From Eremophila alpestris peregrina (taxonomy: Eukaryota; Chordata; Aves; Passeriformes; Alaudidae): a stretch of DNA of 64,000 nt. This document shows positions 63,540 through 64,000 of this stretch, piece by piece. Numbering within the stretch: position 1 is the first letter of the stretch; each line of letters opens with the position of its first letter. The translations under genes were made by a program, and so were the position numbers. The stretch is from NCBI GenBank assembly GCA_009792885.1, contig WMCF01000032.1:7474898-7538897 (forward strand), read 5' to 3'. The notes below the pieces were generated by a model, which made no database searches, was not told the origin of the DNA, and was given only the letters and a program-made list of their open reading frames with translations.

Positions 63540-64000
63540 AACCCCTCCCAAGCCCTCAGGGCCGTGTGTCAGTCTCTGAACCCCTCAGGGCCGTGTGTCA
63601 GTCTCTGAACCCCTCCCAAGGACACCCCTCAGGGTGTCAGTCTCTGAACCCCTCCCAGAGCTCCCTGTCAGTCACCCGAGGCCGCCCCTTTCCTGCTGGA
63701 AAGTTCCAGGAAGGGCGTCGAGTGATTGGCAGTGGGGCCCCGGTTCCACCCCTCGTTATCCCCGGTTGGACAGTTGGACTGTCAGTTCTGTTCAGTTCCC
63801 CGCCCCGGTTACCCCTCAGTGGATATTCCAAGTTCTCCTCCCCTTTCCCCACCCCTGTTTTTAAGCTCATGCTGAGCCGGTTCGGGGCTGTCCTGAGCCC
63901 GTCGTTGTTTGAGTTAAGTGGGTTCTTTCGAGCTCCAATAAAGCCTGGATTTAGACCCTCAGGAGAGTCAGTCTCTTCCTGCCTCTGAGTACTTCCATGA
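63540..64000 (+). mobile_element. LTR-like sequence, probable avian endogenous retrovirus, plus orientation, cut by window edge
   Basis: GC- and CpG-rich, unlike the surrounding intron. It has a TATA-like TTTTTAAG near 63858, a spacing of about 80 bases, and AATAAAG at 63937, followed by a CT-rich R/U5-like tail. This is the usual layout of a gammaretrovirus- or betaretrovirus-type LTR. A 29-bp tandem repeat sits in the U3-like part. No gag, pol or env sequence is visible in the window. Confidence 0.55.
63555..63652. repeat. 29-bp tandem repeat in LTR-like sequence
   Basis: Two adjacent perfect copies begin CTCAGGGCCGTGTGTCAGTC, followed by a shortened third copy around 63627-63652. Direct repeats in U3 often act as enhancer repeats; that role is inferred here. 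Confidence 0.9.

Overview
The window reads as vertebrate genomic DNA, most likely from a bird and probably a songbird. The support is: intron-split genes with GT-AG junctions, short introns, two 3'-end fragments of a CR1 LINE of the avian type, retroviral LTR-like sequence at the right edge, many short simple repeats, and one assembly gap of 455 N inside a GC-rich minisatellite. Nothing points to a bacterial or plasmid origin. There are no operons, no CRISPR array and no RNA gene that I could recognise. Most long open frames here are chance frames or antisense shadows.

Two protein-coding genes are supported, both on the minus strand. (1) FOXL3, a forkhead transcription factor, is complete: three coding exons (6470-6364, 5671-5503, 5145-4675) join in frame into 248 codons plus stop. 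(2) The 3' part of FAM20C, the secretory-pathway (Golgi casein) kinase, is carried by seven coding exons between 43445 and 32740. They join without a frame break into 297 complete codons, from about human residue 289 to the C-terminus. The signal-anchor exon and the first part of the kinase fold are not in the window. They should lie beyond the right edge, so about 20 kb at the right is the inside of a FAM20C intron. As far as I recall, FOXL3 and FAM20C are also neighbours at human 7p22.3, which supports both calls.

Layout: 1-4674 flank downstream of FOXL3, with an AT-rich, homeodomain-site-rich block near 1800-2060; 4675-6470 FOXL3; 6471-7110 its GC-rich upstream region with a CA microsatellite; 7111-31831 intergenic, with A-rich tracts, small tandem repeats, the gapped 39-bp minisatellite and two CR1 fragments; 31832-32739 probable FAM20C 3' UTR; 32740-43445 FAM20C exons; 43446-64000 FAM20C intron, ending in ERV/LTR-like sequence. 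The two genes do not act together as far as is known: FOXL3 is a nuclear regulator studied in fish germ-cell sex determination, and FAM20C phosphorylates secreted proteins.

The items most worth a second look are a GC-AG intron in FAM20C that reading frame requires, a cryptic poison-exon-like segment in the last FAM20C intron, the retained multi-exon FOXL3 itself, an unidentified exon-like open frame at 55207-55491, and several candidate conserved non-coding blocks. I could not run alignments, so conservation statements are judgements from composition and motif content.
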